From DASYPQ01 sp041488095 (GTDB taxonomy: Bacteria > Planctomycetota > UBA1135 > GCA-002686595): 64,000 nt of DNA. The position numbers and the translations under genes are program-made. This document shows, piece by piece, positions 8,048 through 17,045 of this stretch; position 1 is the stretch's first letter; every line of letters begins with the position of its first letter. The stretch covers positions 1-64,000 of the forward strand of contig JBGPOP010000016.1 in assembly GCA_041488095.1 (NCBI GenBank). Direction: 5' to 3'. The notes beneath the pieces are model-generated. The model was given only the letters and a program-made list of their open reading frames with translations. It had not been told where the DNA came from and did no database searches.

Positions 8048-9130
8048 TCAGCGCTTCGGAGCGAAACGCGCAGGGGTCCCGCGGTACGAGCAGAGCTTGA
8101 TGTTCAGGTCGAGGGTCTTGATGACCGGGACCGGCAGATCCCCCGAGATCATCACCGGGACGCCGGTCTTGGCGTCCATCCAGATCCGGATCGACCCCTG
8201 GATGCCGAAGAGTCCCTCGAACTCCTTCTTGTCTCGGGGCTCGCCCGGAGGGATCTCGGTCTGGAGCTGCACGAGCACGCACGCGAAATGGCCCGCGGGC
8301 GTCTCGATGTCCCTGCGCCGGCCGCGGCTGACGGTCAGGACCCAGAGCTTCTGCTTGTCGATGACGGGGAACGTCGACTTGTCGCGGCCGTCCCGGACCA
8401 TCGCGCGCGCGAGGTACACGGCGCTCAGGAGGTCGACCGTGCCGGGTGGGATCGTGCGGCTGACCGAGCTGTCCCACACGCGGTGCTCCGCGCGCTTGCA
8501 CTTCTTGCAGTGGTAGGGCTTGCCCCACAGCCAGGCCGACTCGACGAAGTGCTCCGGGTTCGAGCAGCCGCTGCAGTGGCCGTCGCTGCGGAAGAGGGCC
8601 GTGAGCTTCCCGTCCAGCACCCCGAGCTTCAGCTCCCTGCGGCGGTTCTCGGATCCGGCCTGGGTATCGCGGTAGAACACGCTCGGCCAGGGCTGGGGCA
8701 GGTGGCGCACGTCGAGGTCGTGCTTCAGCTCGTACCCGAGATAGGAACCGCGCGCCTGGCTGCGGATCCAGCCGACCCATCTCGGCGCCTCGGGCGGCAC
8801 CGTCCCCCCCGAGGCGGGCAGGCCCGGGTTGTAGGGCTCGAGGCCCGAGCTCAAGGTCACCTTGCCGACGCTCAGGTCTCCCAGGATCCCGACGTCGATC
8901 TCGACCACGTAGTCGAGCTGCTCGTCGCGCGGGACCTCGATCGGATCCCATTCCGGACCGCGAGGGATGCGCAGGGGAGGAGCGTCCGCCGCGCCGCGGC
9001 CCTGCGCGCCGTCCTTCCCGTCCTGACCGAGGACCGCGGCCGGATCGAGGACGGAGCCAGCGGACGGATCGGCCGCCAGACCGAGGAGGATGAGGAGGAC
9101 CGCCGACAAGCCGAGGGTCGAGCGTGCCAC
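8048..9130 (-). CDS. DUF3108-like periplasmic protein
   Basis: A 360-residue protein with a signal peptide (GTG start at 9130, VARSTLGLSAVLLILLGLAA). The body reads YVVEIDVGILGDLSVGKVTL near the start, then DLLSAVYLARAM, RRRDIETPAGHFACVLVQLQTE and IRIWMDAKTGVPVMIS, the pattern of DUF3108 domains, which have a beta-barrel/lipocalin-like fold and are found with outer-membrane or polysaccharide genes. Two CxxC pairs (HCSGCSNPEHF; HCKKCKRAEH) form an inserted zinc-ribbon-like knuckle that is not typical of the family. It is convergent with the GDPD-like gene and divergent from the arn run, so a lipid A or envelope role is likely but unproven. Confidence 0.72.
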   Translation of the reverse strand: MARSTLGLSAVLLILLGLAADPSAGSVLDPAAVLGQDGKDGAQGRGAADAPPLRIPRGPEWDPIEVPRDEQLDYVVEIDVGILGDLSVGKVTLSSGLEPYNPGLPASGGTVPPEAPRWVGWIRSQARGSYLGYELKHDLDVRHLPQPWPSVFYRDTQAGSENRRRELKLGVLDGKLTALFRSDGHCSGCSNPEHFVESAWLWGKPYHCKKCKRAEHRVWDSSVSRTIPPGTVDLLSAVYLARAMVRDGRDKSTFPVIDKQKLWVLTVSRGRRRDIETPAGHFACVLVQLQTEIPPGEPRDKKEFEGLFGIQGSIRIWMDAKTGVPVMISGDLPVPVIKTLDLNIKLCSYRGTPARFAPKR

Positions 9131-9164
9131 AAACGAACTGCGAAGGGAAGGCGAGGGCGGCCCC

Positions 9165-9170
9165 TATACT
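9165..9170 (+). promoter_or_regulatory. Possible -10 element for the arn run
   Basis: TATACT lies 37 bases before the ATG at 9207 in the divergent gap between 9130 and 9207. It is the best -10-like hexamer there. No convincing -35 was found at 16-18 bases upstream, so this is weak. Confidence 0.25.
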
Positions 9171-9206
9171 GCGACGCGCAGCGCCGCATCGCTGCCCACG
9201 CAGCTC

Positions 9207-10901
9207 ATGAATCCGGCCACCGGACCAACCCCGGCTCGATCCGCTCCGGGGACCGCGGGGCGATGGGGGCGCCGAGCCGTCCTCCTCTCGGCGGTTCTGG
9301 TCCTGTACCTCGGTGTCGGCGTCTTCGACCACGACGTGTGGTCGCCGACGGAGCCGACCGTGGCCGGCGTCGTGTCGGAGATGTCCGACCAGGGCGGCCT
9401 CGCCGTCCCGCGCATCAACGGCCTGCCCTACCTCGAGAAGCCGCCCCTCTACTATGGGTCGGCCTGGCTGATCGGGCGCCTGGCCGGCCGTCTCGACGGG
9501 GGGATCCTGCGGCTGCCTTCGGCCCTGTTCGGGGTGGCCACGTTCGCCCTCCTGGGGTGGACGGCGCGTCGCCTCTACGGCGAAGCCGTCGCCTGGGTGT
9601 GCGCACTCCTCGCCGCGACCTGCTTCAGCCTGGTCGAGGTCTTCCACCGCGCCTGCACGGACTCGGCCGCGTTGTTCTTCGCGTTCCTGTGCTTCACGGT
9701 CTTCGCGGAGAGCCTGCGGCCCCGGGCGGAAGCCGCCGCCAGGCAGGTTCTGCGCTGCGACGTCCTCCTCGCGCTCGCCCTGGCGCTCTCGTTCTACGCC
9801 AAGAACTTCTACACCCTGCTGGTCGTCCTGCCGCCGATCGCGGCCTACCTGGTCCTGCGCGGGAGAGTGCGCCGCCTGGCGGTCCTCCTCCTGCTCAGCG
9901 CGGGGCTTCTCGCGCTCGTGCTCGCACCCTGGTGCTGGGCCCTGTACCGCGAGGGCGGATGGCCCTACCTCCGGACCGTCTTCCTCGACAACACGCTCGG
10001 GCGCTTCCTCGACCTGCGCGAATGGGGTCGCGCCTTGGACACGCCGATCAGCAACGCCTACACGGCCGAGAAGCAGTCGTCGCCTTTCTTCTACCTGTCC
10101 GCGATGGCGTACCTTCCGTTTCCGTGGACGCCGCTCGTCGTCGCGGCGCTCGTTCACTCGCTCGCGACGAAGGCGGGGAGCGAGCTCCGACTCTTCCTCA
10201 AGATCGCGCTCGTCGCGATCCCGACGGCTCTCACGCTCTCCGCCTCCAAGGTCGATCTGTATCTCGCGCCGGTCCTGTGGGTGGCGTTCCTGATGACCGG
10301 GGGATGGCTCCACGATCTCGATCGGCTCGGACCGGCGGCCCGCCGGCTCGATCGGGTCGTGATCACCGCCAACGTGATGCTCGTCGGGCTGATCCTGCTC
10401 GCGGCCCCCCTGGTCGCCCGGCACGTCCTCGGGAGCGCCGCGCCGCTGTGGCCGATCCTCCCCGTGATGGCGATGATCGCATTCCTGGCCCTGCGCTTTC
10501 GCAGGCAGCCGATCGAGGGCTCGTTCCTGCGCGCCTCGTGCGCGTGCGCGGCCGCCGGGTACGCCCTGAACGTGCTCACCCTGGTTCCCGTCCTCGACCA
10601 GGAACGATCCTGCCGGGCCTTCTTCGAGGATATCCGGCCCGAGCTCGAGGGCCGCGAAGTGTGCACGCTGTCCAAGGACGATCTGCGTCTGCCGCTGATC
10701 GAGTACTACCTGCGCCGGCGCGCCGTGCTCCTCGACGGCGAGGCGGACGCGGTCGAGCGGCTGCGCGGGCCCGCGCGCGTCGGCGTGCTCCTGCCGGCCA
10801 GTGCCTACCCGGCGGCGCGGCCGCTCCTGGCCGACGTTCCGCACCGGGTGATCCGCGGCACGCGCGGGAAGCAGCCGTTCGTGCTCGTGGTCAACCCCTG
10901 A
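9207..10901 (+). CDS. Polytopic glycosyltransferase, ArnT/GT39-GT83 type (copy 1)
   Basis: A 564-residue membrane protein with about 12 hydrophobic segments. The first periplasmic loop carries DVWSPTEPTVAGVVSEM and LPYLEKPPLYY, the acidic pair and the EKPP motif typical of ArnT and related polyprenyl-phosphate-sugar transferases. These enzymes move a sugar from undecaprenyl phosphate to lipid A or another acceptor on the periplasmic face. The first acidic residue is Thr-Glu-Pro rather than Asp-Glu-Pro. The ATG at 9207 is chosen because translation upstream of it has no coding character. It heads the co-directional arn run; two paralogues follow at 12071 and 18079. Confidence 0.82.
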   Translation: MNPATGPTPARSAPGTAGRWGRRAVLLSAVLVLYLGVGVFDHDVWSPTEPTVAGVVSEMSDQGGLAVPRINGLPYLEKPPLYYGSAWLIGRLAGRLDGGILRLPSALFGVATFALLGWTARRLYGEAVAWVCALLAATCFSLVEVFHRACTDSAALFFAFLCFTVFAESLRPRAEAAARQVLRCDVLLALALALSFYAKNFYTLLVVLPPIAAYLVLRGRVRRLAVLLLLSAGLLALVLAPWCWALYREGGWPYLRTVFLDNTLGRFLDLREWGRALDTPISNAYTAEKQSSPFFYLSAMAYLPFPWTPLVVAALVHSLATKAGSELRLFLKIALVAIPTALTLSASKVDLYLAPVLWVAFLMTGGWLHDLDRLGPAARRLDRVVITANVMLVGLILLAAPLVARHVLGSAAPLWPILPVMAMIAFLALRFRRQPIEGSFLRASCACAAAGYALNVLTLVPVLDQERSCRAFFEDIRPELEGREVCTLSKDDLRLPLIEYYLRRRAVLLDGEADAVERLRGPARVGVLLPASAYPAARPLLADVPHRVIRGTRGKQPFVLVVNP

Positions 10902-10948
10902 TCTGCCGTGGGAGAATCTCGCGCGCACTCGGAACGGCTCGCCCCTCG

Positions 10949-12016
10949 ATGAAGCTCCAGCTCTACGTCCTGCGCTCCCTCCTCATGAGCTTCGGCTTCT
11001 CGCTGGGAGCGATCGTGGTGCTCGCGGTGCCGGGCGTCGCGGTGTCGGCGGTGAGCCGGCTCGCCGGCGTGGATACCTTGACCCTGCTCCTGTTCATGCC
11101 GCTCCTGCTCTCGGAGTTCGTGCCCTACGTGCTGCCGGTGTGCTTCCTGCTGGCGGTCGTGTTCACGTACGGCCGGCTCGATGCCGACAGCGAGTGGACC
11201 GTGATCCGGATGACGGGCATGCATCCGCTGAGGCTCGTGATGCCGGGGGCGGTCCTGGCTCTCCTCCTCTCCGGCTTCACGCTGTGGATGGTGGCCGAGC
11301 AGCTCCCCCGCATCTGCCGTGAGCAGAAGTACTACGAGATCTCGGCTTCCCGGACCCTGCTGCAGAACCTGAGCCCCGGCCGGACGGAGATCCAGTTCGG
11401 CAAGTTCTACCTCTCGGCCATCTCCCGCGACGGCGACGACTTCCTCGAAGTGCTCGTCTACCTGCCCCCGCGCGGGACCGAGCCGCCGCAGAAGCTCCTG
11501 GCCGATCGCGTGCACTTCGAATTCCGCGACTCCGACGTGCTCGTTCACCTGACCGGCGCCCGGACGGTCTCGGCCTCGGCCGAGTACCGCTCCGGCAACC
11601 CGGTGATCCGCATCGACCTGGACGAGCTGCAGGGATCCCGCGGCGGCACGCCGGGCTCGATGCGGTACCGCGAGTCGAGCGAGCTCGAGGCGGAGCTCGC
11701 CGCGGGCGGACTCCGGCAGGAGCGCGCGGACGCCATCCGCTACGAGATCCAGCAGCGCCGGGCGACCGCCACCACCTGCTTCGTCTTCCTCCTGCTGGGG
11801 ATCTCCACGGGCCTCCGCCTGTGGCGCCGCTCGCAGCTCCTGGCGATCGCGCTGGCGGTCGCCTACGCCCTGGTCTACTACGTGCTCTCGATGCGCCTGG
11901 GCCACGTGCTCGTCGAGAGCCAACTGCTCTCCCCCGGCCGCGGGGCTTGGGTGCTCAGCGCGATCGGCGGCCTGGTCGGGTTCGCGTTCCTGCGCAGGTC
12001 GCTCGGGCTGCGATGA
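10949..12016 (+). CDS. LptF/LptG-family LPS export permease
   Basis: A 355-residue protein starting MKLQLYVLRSLLMSFGFSLGAIVVL. Three N-terminal membrane helices (about 10-120) surround LLLSEFVPYVLPVCFLLAVVFTYGRLDADSE, the LptF/G core. A periplasmic beta-jellyroll follows (about 130-260), then three C-terminal helices (about 275-350). With LptB, LptF and LptG extract LPS from the inner membrane. Only one such protein is in the window, so F or G cannot be assigned. Its place between two ArnT-like transferases links it to LPS maturation. Confidence 0.85.
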   Translation: MKLQLYVLRSLLMSFGFSLGAIVVLAVPGVAVSAVSRLAGVDTLTLLLFMPLLLSEFVPYVLPVCFLLAVVFTYGRLDADSEWTVIRMTGMHPLRLVMPGAVLALLLSGFTLWMVAEQLPRICREQKYYEISASRTLLQNLSPGRTEIQFGKFYLSAISRDGDDFLEVLVYLPPRGTEPPQKLLADRVHFEFRDSDVLVHLTGARTVSASAEYRSGNPVIRIDLDELQGSRGGTPGSMRYRESSELEAELAAGGLRQERADAIRYEIQQRRATATTCFVFLLLGISTGLRLWRRSQLLAIALAVAYALVYYVLSMRLGHVLVESQLLSPGRGAWVLSAIGGLVGFAFLRRSLGLR

Positions 12017-12070
12017 CGATCGGGTCCAGGAGCCTGCCGCTCGCGACAACGGTCGCGGCTCCGGCGTAGG

Positions 12071-13762
12071 ATGGCGCGCTTGGACGCGATGGGAGCCACC
12101 GATCCCCGCGCGTCGGAGCCGTCTCCGCGCGATGTTCCGCGTGCCGGCCGGATCCTCGCCGCGGCGGCGTTGCTGGCCGTGATGTGGTTTGCGCTGCTCG
12201 GCCACCGCGACCTGCTGCATCCCGACGAAGGCCGCTATGCCGAGATCCCGCGCGAGATGGTCGCGAGCGGCGACTGGATCACGCCGCATCTCGACGGTCT
12301 CAAGTACTTCGAGAAGCCGCCGCTGCAGTACTGGGCCACCGGGGCGGCGTTCGGGCTCCTCGGCGCGGGCAACGCGACCGCGCGGCTGTGGCCGGCGTCC
12401 CTCGGCTTCCTCGGGATCCTGTGGGTGTTCCTGCTCGGCCGGCGTCTGTTCGGACCTCTCGCGGCGGTGTACGCGGCCCTGATCCTCGCGAGCGGCCTGC
12501 TGTGGGTGGCGATGGGGCACCTCCTCACCCTCGACATGGGACTCAGCGTCTTCCTCGCCCTGGCGATCGGAGCGCTCCTGTGGGCGCAGTCGGAGCGCGG
12601 CGATCCCGTGCGCGAGCGCCGTTGGATGCTCCTCGCGTGGGGGGCGCTCGCGGCGGCGACGCTGAGCAAGGGGCCGGTCGCGGTCGTGCTCGCGGCGGGG
12701 ACGGTCGTCCTCTACAGCCTGTGGCAGCGCGACCTCGCGCTCTGGCGGCACCTGCACCTCGGCCGGGGCCTGCTCCTCTTCCTCGCGCTGGCTGCGCCCT
12801 GGTTCGTCGCGGTCGGCCTGCGGAACCCCGGGTTCACGGAATTCTTCTTCCTCCACGAGCACTTCGCACGCTTCGCGACCGACGTCGCGGGCCGCGTCCA
12901 TCCGTGGTGGACCTTCGTCCCGGTCGTCCTCCTCGGATCGGCGCCCTGGGTCGGCTCCGCCACCCTGGCCCTGGTGCGGCCCGGCTTCGCGTGGCGGTCG
13001 GGGTCGGGCGGGTTCGACCCGGTGCGCTTCGTGTGGGTCCATGTCGTCTTCACGGTGGTCTTCTTCTCGGCGTCGCACTCGAAGCTCGTGCCCTACGTGC
13101 TGCCCGTGTTCCCCGCGCTCGCGCTGCTCGCAGGCCGGCGGCTCGCCCTCCGGCCGCGCTTCTCCTGGGACGCGTTGGCCGCGGTCGCGCTCGGGCTCCT
13201 GATCTTCGGGACCACGCTCGCGCCCGGGCTGGTCGCCTCGCTCGACCTGCCGAGGAGCCTTCTCCTCGGATATCGACCCTACATCCTGTCGGCTTCCGGC
13301 CTGCTGATTGCGGCGGGAGCGATCGGTCTCCGGCTGCGCGCGGCAGGACTCCGATCGGCCGCGCTCCTCTCGGCCTCGTCGCTCCTCGCCTTCCAGCTCC
13401 TGCTGTGGGGTTTCCAGGTCCTGGCTCCGGTGCACTCGAGCCGGTGCCTCGCGGACGCGATCCGCTCGTGCACGGGGGACGACGTCCCGGTCTACAGCGT
13501 GAATCGCTACGACCAGCCTCTGCCGTTCTACCTGCGGCGGACCGTCGAGCTCGTGAGCGAGCGCGGCGAGCTCGACTACGGCCTGAGAGAGGAACCGGAC
13601 AAGGCGATCCCCGACCTCGACACCTTCCGCAAGATCTGGAGCGGGAAGGAGCAGGGCGTGGCCGTCATGTCGTCCGACCTCTACCGAGCGCTGCTCGAGA
13701 GCGGCCTGCCCATGCGGCTCCTCCACGAGGATCCACGCCGCGTCGCGGTCCTGCGCCGATGA
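12071..13762 (+). CDS. Polytopic glycosyltransferase, ArnT type (copy 2)
   Basis: A 563-residue membrane protein. The first loop reads DLLHPDEGRYAEIPREM, GDWITPHLDGLKYFEKPPLQYW, an almost canonical ArnT signature with the catalytic Asp-Glu pair, followed by about 11 more hydrophobic helices and a C-terminal soluble domain. It is the best candidate in the window for transferring L-Ara4N to lipid A. The ATG at 12089 (MGATDPRASEPS) is an alternative start: a TAGGAT sequence at 12067-12072 overlaps the first ATG and could be a -10 element. It lies directly before arnB. Confidence 0.87.
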   Translation: MARLDAMGATDPRASEPSPRDVPRAGRILAAAALLAVMWFALLGHRDLLHPDEGRYAEIPREMVASGDWITPHLDGLKYFEKPPLQYWATGAAFGLLGAGNATARLWPASLGFLGILWVFLLGRRLFGPLAAVYAALILASGLLWVAMGHLLTLDMGLSVFLALAIGALLWAQSERGDPVRERRWMLLAWGALAAATLSKGPVAVVLAAGTVVLYSLWQRDLALWRHLHLGRGLLLFLALAAPWFVAVGLRNPGFTEFFFLHEHFARFATDVAGRVHPWWTFVPVVLLGSAPWVGSATLALVRPGFAWRSGSGGFDPVRFVWVHVVFTVVFFSASHSKLVPYVLPVFPALALLAGRRLALRPRFSWDALAAVALGLLIFGTTLAPGLVASLDLPRSLLLGYRPYILSASGLLIAAGAIGLRLRAAGLRSAALLSASSLLAFQLLLWGFQVLAPVHSSRCLADAIRSCTGDDVPVYSVNRYDQPLPFYLRRTVELVSERGELDYGLREEPDKAIPDLDTFRKIWSGKEQGVAVMSSDLYRALLESGLPMRLLHEDPRRVAVLRR

Positions 13763-13886
13763 GGCCGGGGGCGACCCCGCTCCGCACGGGCAAGAGGGCG
13801 TCCCCGGTTGGATCCCCGCGGCGCGGCGGATACGATCGAGAGATGTCCCTCCTCATGGCGTGCCGTCCCGGCGGACCGGAGACCGC

Positions 13887-15065
13887 ATGACCGACCCCGA
13901 CTTCCTCCCCTTCTGCCGCCCGACGATCGGGGAGGAGGAGATCGCCTCGGTCGTCGACTCCCTGCGCTCGGGGTGGATCACTTCGGGTCCGAAGGTCCTC
14001 GCCTTCGAGGCCGCCTTCCGCGAGCGCCTGGGCGTTCCGCAGGCCGTCGCGGTCAATTCGGCGACCGCCGGCCTCCACGTCGCGCTCGCCGCGCTCAGCG
14101 TCGGCCCGGGCGACGAGGTGATCACGACCTCGCTCACCTGGCCTTCGACGGTCAACTTGATCGAGCTGCTCGGCGCGCGCCCGGTCTTCGCCGACGTGCT
14201 GCCTGGCACCCTGATGATCGATCCCGAGGACGTGCAGCGGCGGATCACGGAGCGGACGCGCGCGATCGTCCCGGTCCACTACGCGGGAGCTCCGGCCGAC
14301 CTCGAGGCGCTCGAGGCGGCGATCGACGAGCGGCCGATCGCGCTGATCGAGGACGCCGCCCATGCCCTCGGCACCACCTACAAGGGCCGCGAGATCGGCG
14401 CCGGACCGCACACGACGGTCTTCAGCTTCCACCCGATCAAGAACATCACCACCGGCGAGGGGGGGATGGTGACCACGCGCGACGCGAAGCTCGCCGATCG
14501 CATGCGGATCCTGCGCTTCCACGGCGTCAGCAAGGACGCCTGGTCGCGCTACGGCCGCTCGGCCTCGCCGCGCTACGAGGTCATCGAGCCGGGCTGGAAG
14601 TACAACATGCTCGACCTGCAGGCCGCGCTCGGGATCGAGCAGCTGAAGAAGCTCGAGCGCTTCAACGGCCAGCGCGCCGAGCTCGCCGCGCGGTACGACG
14701 AGTCCCTGGAGGGAATTGCCGAGGTTCGCCCGCTCGAGCGCGTGCCTTACGACCACGTGCACGCCTGGCACCTCTACATCGTCCGGCTCGACCTCCCCCG
14801 GCTCTCGATCGGGCGGGACGAGTTCATGGGCGAGCTCGGCCAGGCGGGGATCGGCGTGGGGCTGCACTTCACCCCGGTCCACCTCCACCGCTACTACGCC
14901 GAGAAGTACGGTTTCCGGCGGGGCGATCTGCCGGCGTCCGAGGCGGCAGGAGAGGCGATCTTCTCGCTGCCCCTGTATCCGCTGCTCACACAGGCCCGAC
15001 AGGACGACGTCGTCGCCGCGGTGAAGAAGATCGCGAGCGAGCGCAGGGTGACCCGTGGCCGCTGA
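13887..15065 (+). CDS. arnB: UDP-4-amino-4-deoxy-L-arabinose aminotransferase ArnB
   Basis: A 392-residue PLP aminotransferase of the DegT/DnrJ/EryC1 fold. It begins DFLPFCRPTIGEEEIASVVDSLRSGWITSGPK, close to ArnB. The PLP lysine is in FSFHPIKNITTGEGGMV (residue 185), and SATAGLHVAL and VHYAGAPADLE segments are present. It converts UDP-4-keto-pentose to UDP-L-Ara4N with glutamate as the amino donor. The ATG at 13887 is preferred over 13860 because a GGAG sits six bases before it. It overlaps arnC by 11 bases. Confidence 0.93.
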   Translation: MTDPDFLPFCRPTIGEEEIASVVDSLRSGWITSGPKVLAFEAAFRERLGVPQAVAVNSATAGLHVALAALSVGPGDEVITTSLTWPSTVNLIELLGARPVFADVLPGTLMIDPEDVQRRITERTRAIVPVHYAGAPADLEALEAAIDERPIALIEDAAHALGTTYKGREIGAGPHTTVFSFHPIKNITTGEGGMVTTRDAKLADRMRILRFHGVSKDAWSRYGRSASPRYEVIEPGWKYNMLDLQAALGIEQLKKLERFNGQRAELAARYDESLEGIAEVRPLERVPYDHVHAWHLYIVRLDLPRLSIGRDEFMGELGQAGIGVGLHFTPVHLHRYYAEKYGFRRGDLPASEAAGEAIFSLPLYPLLTQARQDDVVAAVKKIASERRVTRGR

Positions 15066-16101
15066 AGCCGCTCCCCCGTTCCTCTCGGTCGTGATCCCGG
15101 TCTACAACGAGGAGGAGAACGTCGACATCCTGTGCGGGCGCCTCCTGGCGGTCCTGCGCGAGCTCGCGCTTCCGTTCGAGCTCGTGTTCGTCGACGACGG
15201 ATCGCGCGATCGGACGCTCGAGATGCTCCGGGCCCAGGCCCGGAGGAACCCCGAGCTCGTCCTGCGCTCCTTCCCGCGCAACTTCGGGCAGCACGCAGCG
15301 GTCACGGCCGGGTTCGCCGCCTCGCGCGGGGAGTTCGTGGTGACGCTGGACGCGGACCTCCAGAACCCGCCCGAGGAGATCCCGCGCCTGGTGGCCGAGT
15401 TCAAGAAGGGCCACGACCTAGTCGGCACGATCCGCGCGCACCGCCAGGACACCTGGTTCCGCCGCCGCGCGTCGGCCTTCGTGAACCGCATGACCCGCCG
15501 GATGTCGGGGATCAACCTGCACGATTTCGGCTGCATGCTGCGGGGCTACTCGCGCGAGATCGCCCACGCCATCTCGAACCGCCGCGAGGTGCGCACGTTC
15601 ATCCCGGCCCTGGGCTACCTCTACGCCCGCAACCCGGTCGAGATCGAGGTCGCCCATGATGCGCGGGCGCTCGGCCGCTCCAAGTACTCGCTCGTGCGCC
15701 TGCTGCGCCTGCACCTCGACCTGATGACCGGGTTCTCGCTCGCGCCGTTGCGCCTGATGATCGGGGCCGGATTCGTGATCGCCGCGGCCTCGGTCCTGTT
15801 CGGCCTGACGCTGCTCTTCCTGCGCCTCTACGAGGGACGCGAGTGGGCGGCCTGGGGCGTGTTCACGCTGTTCGCGGTCCTGTTCCTCTTCGTCGGCCTG
15901 CAGTTCGTCGCGTTCGGTCTGCTCGGCGATTACATCGGCCGCATCTTCCAGGCGGTGCGCGAGCGGCCCGCCTACCTCCTGCGCGAGAAGCCGGCTTCGC
16001 GCGAGGAGCCGGGCGAATTCACCCTCGCGCCGCGCGGACGGAGCGCGCCGTCGCGCGGCCCGGCCGAGAGGGCCGAGAGGGTCGAGGAGCGTGCGCCGTG
16101 A
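15055..16101 (+). CDS. arnC: Undecaprenyl-phosphate 4-deoxy-4-formamido-L-arabinose transferase ArnC
   Basis: A 348-residue GT2 enzyme. The glycosyltransferase domain (about 1-225) has VVIPVYNEEENVD, FVDDGSRDRT, TLDADLQNPPEEI, the ArnC-typical RQDTWFRRRAS and INLHDFGCMLRGY, and GRSKYSLVRLLRLHLDLMTGFS. Two membrane helices follow (about 230-305). It transfers Ara4-formyl-N from UDP to undecaprenyl phosphate on the inner leaflet. The start is GTG at 15055, inside the end of arnB; the stop overlaps the next gene by four bases. The C-terminal Arg/Glu-rich tail extends a little beyond the E. coli protein. Confidence 0.93.
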   Translation: MAAEAAPPFLSVVIPVYNEEENVDILCGRLLAVLRELALPFELVFVDDGSRDRTLEMLRAQARRNPELVLRSFPRNFGQHAAVTAGFAASRGEFVVTLDADLQNPPEEIPRLVAEFKKGHDLVGTIRAHRQDTWFRRRASAFVNRMTRRMSGINLHDFGCMLRGYSREIAHAISNRREVRTFIPALGYLYARNPVEIEVAHDARALGRSKYSLVRLLRLHLDLMTGFSLAPLRLMIGAGFVIAAASVLFGLTLLFLRLYEGREWAAWGVFTLFAVLFLFVGLQFVAFGLLGDYIGRIFQAVRERPAYLLREKPASREEPGEFTLAPRGRSAPSRGPAERAERVEERAP

Positions 16102-17045
16102 CGGCGGTCGTCTTCGCCTACCACGACGTCGGATGCTTGGCGGTGCGCGTCCTGCACCGCCTCGGCGTCGAGATCGCGGCGGTCTACACGCACCAGGACG
16201 ATCCCACCGAGGTCACCTGGTTCGGCTCGGTGCGCAAGACCTGCGCCGAGCTGGGGGTGCCCGTGCAGGTCGGCGCCGACCCGAAAGGGCCGGCCGAGCA
16301 GGAGCGGATCCGTGCGCTCTCCCCGCGCGCGATCTTCAGCTTCTACTGGCGCGATCTCCTCCCCGAATCGGTGCTCGCTCTCGCGTCGCAGGCCGCGGTC
16401 AACCTGCACGGCAGCCTCCTGCCGCGCTACCGCGGACGCGCGCCGGTCAACTGGCAGATCCTGCACGGCGAGCGCGAGGGCGGCGTCACCCTTCACCACA
16501 TGGTGCGCAAGGCCGACGCGGGGGACATCGTCGACCAGGAGGCGTTCCCGATCGGCTCCGACGACACTCCGACCGACGTCTACGCGCGCCTGGTCCCGGC
16601 CGCCGAGCGCGTGCTCGAGCGCAGCGCGATCGGCGTGATCGAGGGAACGGCCCCGCGCTGGCCCCAGCTCGAGTCCAAGGCGACCCGCTTCGGACGCCGC
16701 CGGCCCGAGGACGGGCGGATCGACTGCTCGCACGCGGCCGAGGACGTGCGCAACCTCGTGCGCGCGGTCACGAAGCCCTATCCGGGAGCCTTCGCGTTCG
16801 CGGGCGGGCGCAGGGTGATGGTGTGGTGGACGGAGAAGGATCCCTCCGGTCGCCGCGCGCCCGCCTCGGTCGCTCCCGGCACGTTGCAGCACGAGTCCGG
16901 GGGCGTTTTCGTGACCTGCGGCGACCGGCGCCGGCTGCGCCTCGTGCGGGTCGAGGTGGACGGCGTCGAGGGAGAGCCCGGACGATTCGCGGCGATCCTC
17001 CGTCCAGGGTTGCGGCTGGAACCCCAGCTCGAGGGAGGTGCGTGA
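16098..17045 (+). CDS. arnA: UDP-L-Ara4N formyltransferase (ArnA N-terminal domain as a separate gene)
   Basis: A 315-residue formyltransferase. VNLHGSLLPRYRGRAPVNW and LHHMVRKADAGDIVDQE match the catalytic Asn-His-Asp residues of ArnA and methionyl-tRNA formyltransferase, and a C-terminal OB-like domain (about 205-310) follows. It N-formylates UDP-L-Ara4N with 10-formyl-THF, which drives the pathway forward. In E. coli this domain is fused to the decarboxylase; here it stops at 17045 with TGATG, the next gene starting on the last base. Start is GTG at 16098, overlapping the end of arnC. Confidence 0.9.
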   Translation: MTAVVFAYHDVGCLAVRVLHRLGVEIAAVYTHQDDPTEVTWFGSVRKTCAELGVPVQVGADPKGPAEQERIRALSPRAIFSFYWRDLLPESVLALASQAAVNLHGSLLPRYRGRAPVNWQILHGEREGGVTLHHMVRKADAGDIVDQEAFPIGSDDTPTDVYARLVPAAERVLERSAIGVIEGTAPRWPQLESKATRFGRRRPEDGRIDCSHAAEDVRNLVRAVTKPYPGAFAFAGGRRVMVWWTEKDPSGRRAPASVAPGTLQHESGGVFVTCGDRRRLRLVRVEVDGVEGEPGRFAAILRPGLRLEPQLEGGA